Shown: positions 60,376 to 64,000 of the stretch, piece by piece
Layout of the letters: every line of letters starts with the position of its first letter
Position numbering within the stretch: position 1 is the stretch's first letter
Assembly: GCA_031292575.1 (NCBI GenBank)
Contig: JARLGX010000017.1
Coordinates: 124,001 to 188,000 of the forward strand
Length of the DNA stretch: 64,000 nt
Source of the DNA: Paludibacter sp.
Lineage (GTDB): Bacteria; Bacteroidota; Bacteroidia; Bacteroidales; Paludibacteraceae
Reading direction: 5' to 3'
Program-made: the position numbers and the translations under genes
The notes under the pieces: model-generated
Told to the model about the DNA's origin: nothing
Databases searched by the model: none
Seen by the model: only the letters and a program-made list of their open reading frames with translations

Positions 60376-63300
60376 CTAATTTTTAATTATCACTCTCTTT
60401 CCAACTTTTTCATCCATTGTAGAAGCGCTGACAATGTAAGCTCCCGAAACATAACTTACAGGTATTGAGGTAACACCATTTGGTCCAAATGTAGTTCTTT
60501 TTATACAATGTCCAACTATATCATAAATAATAACATCGCCATTCAAATTACTTAAATTTTGAACAAAGACTGTATTTCCCGCACTGAATACTTTTATCTG
60601 AGTTGTAGCATCAGGTGCATTTTTTTCGTAATTACGGGTAACTATCTTAAATCGGTTTACCGTCGTAGGTGTAGATTCTGCAACAAAAGAATATGTAGAG
60701 CCGCTTTCGGTAATATCAACAATTTTATTCTCAACCGAATCAACCAAATATACTCCTGCATATTTACTCGCTAAATTCTGATGTGTAAAGGTAAAAGTAT
60801 AATTGATATCTTCACCTGCCTGAAAGCCTATTTTAGTATCATTTATATCGTCAACTGCATCTATTTGATAATTTCCATCATTTTCTTCCGCAAAAATCTG
60901 AGGAGAAAGCACTGTTCCAAATAATTTTGTGCCATCCCAGCCATTATCGAAGTTACGCGTACAGGCCGGATTAGAAAATAACCACATCCTGTCTGAAGTT
61001 CTCGAACCGACAACTTCTATCAATGTTCCTACCAAATCACCCGTTTCCGAAAGACCTTTAACACCTGGAGCTCTTTGCAGGGTTGTATCTTTTACCACTA
61101 CTGAATTATATGAAAATCCAAAAGTAGTAGCAGGAGTGCTTGAATGGGCAATAACTAACATGGCTTGCATAGGTGGAATTTGACGAGGTATCCCTAAATT
61201 ACCTGCTGTACTAGTAGAAATTACTGTATACTGACCAGGATTGGGAGTTCCAATTGTATTTGAAACCCCACCTTGGCTTGTCCATTGAGCAAGCGAACCT
61301 GTACTATAAAGATAAATTGAATTCTCTATAACAGCTGGATCTGCTGATCCAAAAGAAAGATTCCTTATATCAATAGCGGCAGTGTAAGGATTAGCATATA
61401 TGTGTTGCCCAGGGAATCCAGCTCCAGTTGTTATTGTTAAGTCTGATTGAGCTGCAGTAAAATTACTGTTTACAAGTTGTCCTTTAAATAAAATAGTTGT
61501 TGCATTTAATTGCGTAATTTCATAGCCAATAAACGGACTTAAGACAGATGCATTATTTAGTTGATGCCAATGTGTTGCAGCTGGTTGTGTTTCATCCCAA
61601 CTGCGAACATAAGACCCATCAAAAGTTGGGCTTGCAGTAACTGTACTAACTGGAATGCCAAAATATTGCCATTTGAAATTACTTGGGGTCAGTTTATCAA
61701 TTGCCTCAGCTAACGAATACATTTCTACAGTTGCATTGACCGGCAAACTTACTGGGTTTTGAAATATTAAAGTTCCGTTAGGCACAGATGAACTTGATTT
61801 CACAACTATCCCTGAAACCCCGGCATTATTAGTTATGTTAGTCGCGACATTGAGTGAACCATATATAGTTATATTAGCTCCGCTGTTAATGGAAATAGAT
61901 TTACAATTGCCAGAAACTGCAGCAGTAATAACTGGTTGTGTGACTCCTGAAGGTATAATTACATCTGTAGTTGCTGTTGGAATTCCTCCGCACCAGTTCC
62001 CAACATTATCCCATGCTGAACTGATTGTACCTGTCCAGATATTTGAAGTTACAGTTATTGATATTGTATATCCTCCACTCGGTGTACTCGTACCACTGTT
62101 CCTTACTTTCAAAGTTCCACTATAGGTTCCTGACGCAGCATTTGATGGGACTAATATTGTTATTGAGCCTGCAGGCAAAGATGCGAATGGTACATTAACA
62201 AAACCAGCGACTATCGCGGCTGCACTAAAGTCAATGCTATATTGATCAGGGCAGCCAGCGTTTGACGTGTAACTGATAGTTGCCGATGTAATCCCCTGAC
62301 ATACTGAAGGATTAGCACCAAGTGTTATAGACGGAGTGACAGGTATATACGTAATTCTGGCCTGACCATTAGCACCGCTTCCACCAACCGATGTTCCGAT
62401 TGATGTTCTGTAAGCACCACCTCCACCACCTCCGGGAGCCAAACCATTAACACCCGAGCCATTTGATCCACTGGCACCATTTCCGCCATTACCTCCGCCT
62501 GCTGGAGCTGTACCACCTGTATTGGCTCCTGCAATTCCATTATTTCCGTTAGCCGAAGTTCCTGCCGATGAACCACCTCCACCACTATACCCAGTAGGGC
62601 CAGATCCAGAACCTGCTGCCCCAGAACCACCGCTAAATTTAGTTGTTCCAATTCCTGTTGTCGTCGCTCCGCCTATTGCACCTGTCGAAGAATTGTCGGC
62701 AACACTGTTTCCTCCTTTAGCCAATACTAATGCCGATGCCAATGAAGTTCCAAACCATGTATCACCACCAGCAGCAGAAGAAGAACTGCCACCACCAATA
62801 GATACTATATAGTTCGTTCCGGGTATTACAGATAGTGTCGCTTTGGAATAAGCACCTCCTCCACCTCCTCCACTATTCCCAGATGAAGTTCGTTTGCCAC
62901 CAGCACCTCCTCCACCCCAGACTTCAACTATTACACTGGTTACGCCACAAGGTGCTGTAAAATTACTAGTTGTTGAAATTGGCTGAACAACAGTATTAGT
63001 TACGGTTATATATCCAGTATTTGGCTTAAAATAAGTTGCGTTTATAATTACTGAGGGTCCAGTAGAACCTGTGCCGCCGTATACACCCGATGAATAAGTA
63101 TCTGGTCCAAGGAAAAGTAAACTGGCGGTATTTGCAAAAGTTCCCAGATTTGCGGTTGATCCACTATTAATAACCAGATAATTCATAGCCGTAGCACCAC
63201 TAAAAGTTACTCCAAAACTATTGCTGATTGTTACTATTCCGGGATTATTTTGGAATAATCCGTTTCCGGTTACCTGAGCAGCTGTGCCATTGAAGGTATA

Positions 63301-64000
63301 ATTTGCCCCTGAATTGTAAGTTCTTGTACCTGTTAGTTGTATAGTACCATTTGCACCAGTTGTTGTTAAAGCTCCGGTTGCATTTGTATTTGCTGTAATA
63401 ATGGAACCACCCGGATTCAACGTAAAGCTTCCAGTTGAACCGGAACTAATTACCGATGTCCCAAAATCAACTATAGCTCCAGGTAGAATAGAAAAATTAA
63501 CGATATTGCTAAGAGTTCCCCCTGATGTAAATGTTTGGTTATTGGTGCCATTAAAGTTGATTACACTTGCAGTGGTTGAACCCGATTCTGTTATAGTACC
63601 ACCAGTAAAATTAAAATTACCACCCACATTAAGCGTGGTATAATTTGCCGCTGTACTTGATGAACTCAAATCAAATACACCGCCTGATATTGAAAAGTTT
63701 TTGGCAACAGACATAGCTCTCGCCCCGGAAGCAGAAATAAAAAATTGACCTCCTGATTGAACAAAGTTTCCACCCACGCTTAAATCACCAGTTCCTGAAT
63801 TGCCTAGAGTAACCGAGCCAGTTCCTGTACTTGTTACAGTCAAATTTCCGTTTACTATCAAGAATTGTCCTCCAAAAGAATAATCGTAAGTTTGGCTTGT
63901 AGAATTCCAATTGAAATTACCAAAGCTTTGGTTAAGACTAGCTTGAAATGATGTAGGAGTAGTTGTTCCACCTGCTTCGTTTGTATAACCTGTAATATTA
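60376..64000 (-). CDS. Giant Gly-rich T9SS surface protein (runs off right edge)
   Basis: The frame is open at base 64000, giving about 1207 visible C-terminal residues; an internal TTG at 63861 is not its real start. The visible N-terminal part is Ser/Thr/Gly beta-repeat sequence (GSVTLGNSGTGDLSVGGNFV QSGG) like a self-folding adhesin. Then comes a Gly-rich domain of about 200 residues (VIVEVWGGGGAGGKRTSSGN … APGGGGGGAYRTSIG), an Ig-like region, and NIWTGTISSAWDNVGNWCGG (a repeat seen in surface proteins). Next is the roughly 135-residue domain shared with the 58119 protein (VGSRTSDRMWLFSNPACTRN FDNGWDG), and a C-terminal T9SS sorting module (IKVFSAGNTVFVQN … GHCIKRTTF … VGKRVIIKN). It is secreted and displayed on the surface; likely adhesive. 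Confidence 0.82.
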   Translation of the reverse strand, partial: NITGYTNEAGGTTTPTSFQASLNQSFGNFNWNSTSQTYDYSFGGQFLIVNGNLTVTSTGTGSVTLGNSGTGDLSVGGNFVQSGGQFFISASGARAMSVAKNFSISGGVFDLSSSSTAANYTTLNVGGNFNFTGGTITESGSTTASVINFNGTNNQTFTSGGTLSNIVNFSILPGAIVDFGTSVISSGSTGSFTLNPGGSIITANTNATGALTTTGANGTIQLTGTRTYNSGANYTFNGTAAQVTGNGLFQNNPGIVTISNSFGVTFSGATAMNYLVINSGSTANLGTFANTASLLFLGPDTYSSGVYGGTGSTGPSVIINATYFKPNTGYITVTNTVVQPISTTSNFTAPCGVTSVIVEVWGGGGAGGKRTSSGNSGGGGGGAYSKATLSVIPGTNYIVSIGGGSSSSAAGGDTWFGTSLASALVLAKGGNSVADNSSTGAIGGATTTGIGTTKFSGGSGAAGSGSGPTGYSGGGGSSAGTSANGNNGIAGANTGGTAPAGGGNGGNGASGSNGSGVNGLAPGGGGGGAYRTSIGTSVGGSGANGQARITYIPVTPSITLGANPSVCQGITSATISYTSNAGCPDQYSIDFSAAAIVAGFVNVPFASLPAGSITILVPSNAASGTYSGTLKVRNSGTSTPSGGYTISITVTSNIWTGTISSAWDNVGNWCGGIPTATTDVIIPSGVTQPVITAAVSGNCKSISINSGANITIYGSLNVATNITNNAGVSGIVVKSSSSVPNGTLIFQNPVSLPVNATVEMYSLAEAIDKLTPSNFKWQYFGIPVSTVTASPTFDGSYVRSWDETQPAATHWHQLNNASVLSPFIGYEITQLNATTILFKGQLVNSNFTAAQSDLTITTGAGFPGQHIYANPYTAAIDIRNLSFGSADPAVIENSIYLYSTGSLAQWTSQGGVSNTIGTPNPGQYTVISTSTAGNLGIPRQIPPMQAMLVIAHSSTPATTFGFSYNSVVVKDTTLQRAPGVKGLSETGDLVGTLIEVVGSRTSDRMWLFSNPACTRNFDNGWDGTKLFGTVLSPQIFAEENDGNYQIDAVDDINDTKIGFQAGEDINYTFTFTHQNLASKYAGVYLVDSVENKIVDITESGSTYSFVAESTPTTVNRFKIVTRNYEKNAPDATTQIKVFSAGNTVFVQNLSNLNGDVIIYDIVGHCIKRTTFGPNGVTSIPVSYVSGAYIVSASTMDEKVGKRVIIKN

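Noticed and set aside
62522-62812. Pro/Val-rich + strand ORFs opposite the giant gene
   Set aside because: They are antisense images of the Gly-rich repeats.

Overview
The window reads as chromosome of an AT-rich, free-living member of the Bacteroidota, most likely order Bacteroidales. The evidence is a single-polypeptide SecDF, type IX secretion style C-terminal tails, the DUF4271-hemD-rnpA-yidD order, and many promoters of the form TAnnTTTG, which is the Bacteroidota sigma-A -7 box. Shine-Dalgarno sequences are mostly absent. A relative of Paludibacter is my best guess at genus level, with low confidence.

Layout. 1-3240: the N-terminal part of a propeller-type sensor/regulator (cut by the left edge), divergent from exbB-exbD. 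3241-7940: a degenerate accessory island with a disabled REP-associated transposase (RAYT), at least three double-hairpin REP units, two other interspersed repeat families, a 5'-truncated Rhs gene with two putative immunity genes, and toxin-gene scraps. 7941-14334: secDF, tRNA-fMet, and an iron/peroxide group (lipoprotein rubrerythrin, DUF2231 membrane protein, ferritin-like/VIT1 exporter), followed by a candidate small RNA. 14335-20616: argC, DUF1294, trmD, a stand-alone MetH reactivation domain, a 42-bp tandem repeat, dgt, a YgjP-type metallopeptidase and lolD. 20617-21521: a non-coding stretch with a second candidate small RNA and tRNA-Arg(CCT).

21522-31741 is a lipopolysaccharide/surface-glycan locus: two + strand glycosyltransferases and rnhA, facing a minus-strand operon (flippase, GT2, DUF4254, GT9, Kdo-kinase-like, GT4, GT2, plus a GT2 with its own promoter). 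31808-35350 holds housekeeping genes (DUF2007, ruvB, a GldA-like ATPase, pssA, dtd). 35645-40281 is a four-gene pectin/rhamnogalacturonan operon (GH105, CE8, CE12, GH43). 40307-43212 has an ECF sigma operon and a split ThrE exporter. copA (43375-45945) is a copper ATPase that appears fused at its C-terminus to a CopZ-like chaperone. 46197-56885 holds a lipoprotein, a queuosine-precursor transporter, PNP, lpxK, yidD, rnpA, hemD, DUF4271, a LOG protein, an epimerase, an argD-like aminotransferase and a TGS-domain nucleoside kinase.

The right end (57325-64000) encodes surface proteins: an outer-membrane barrel, a small T9SS cargo, a co-transcribed protein with a PEP/PID-CTERM-like tail, and a very large Gly-rich T9SS protein running off the edge. 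The last of these shares a roughly 135-residue domain with the small cargo.

The most unusual items are the RAYT/REP units with covarying stems, the eroded Rhs toxin/immunity island, the two promoter-hairpin-terminator small RNA candidates that share an extended promoter, the CopA-CopZ read-through fusion, and the 42-bp (14-codon) tandem repeat.
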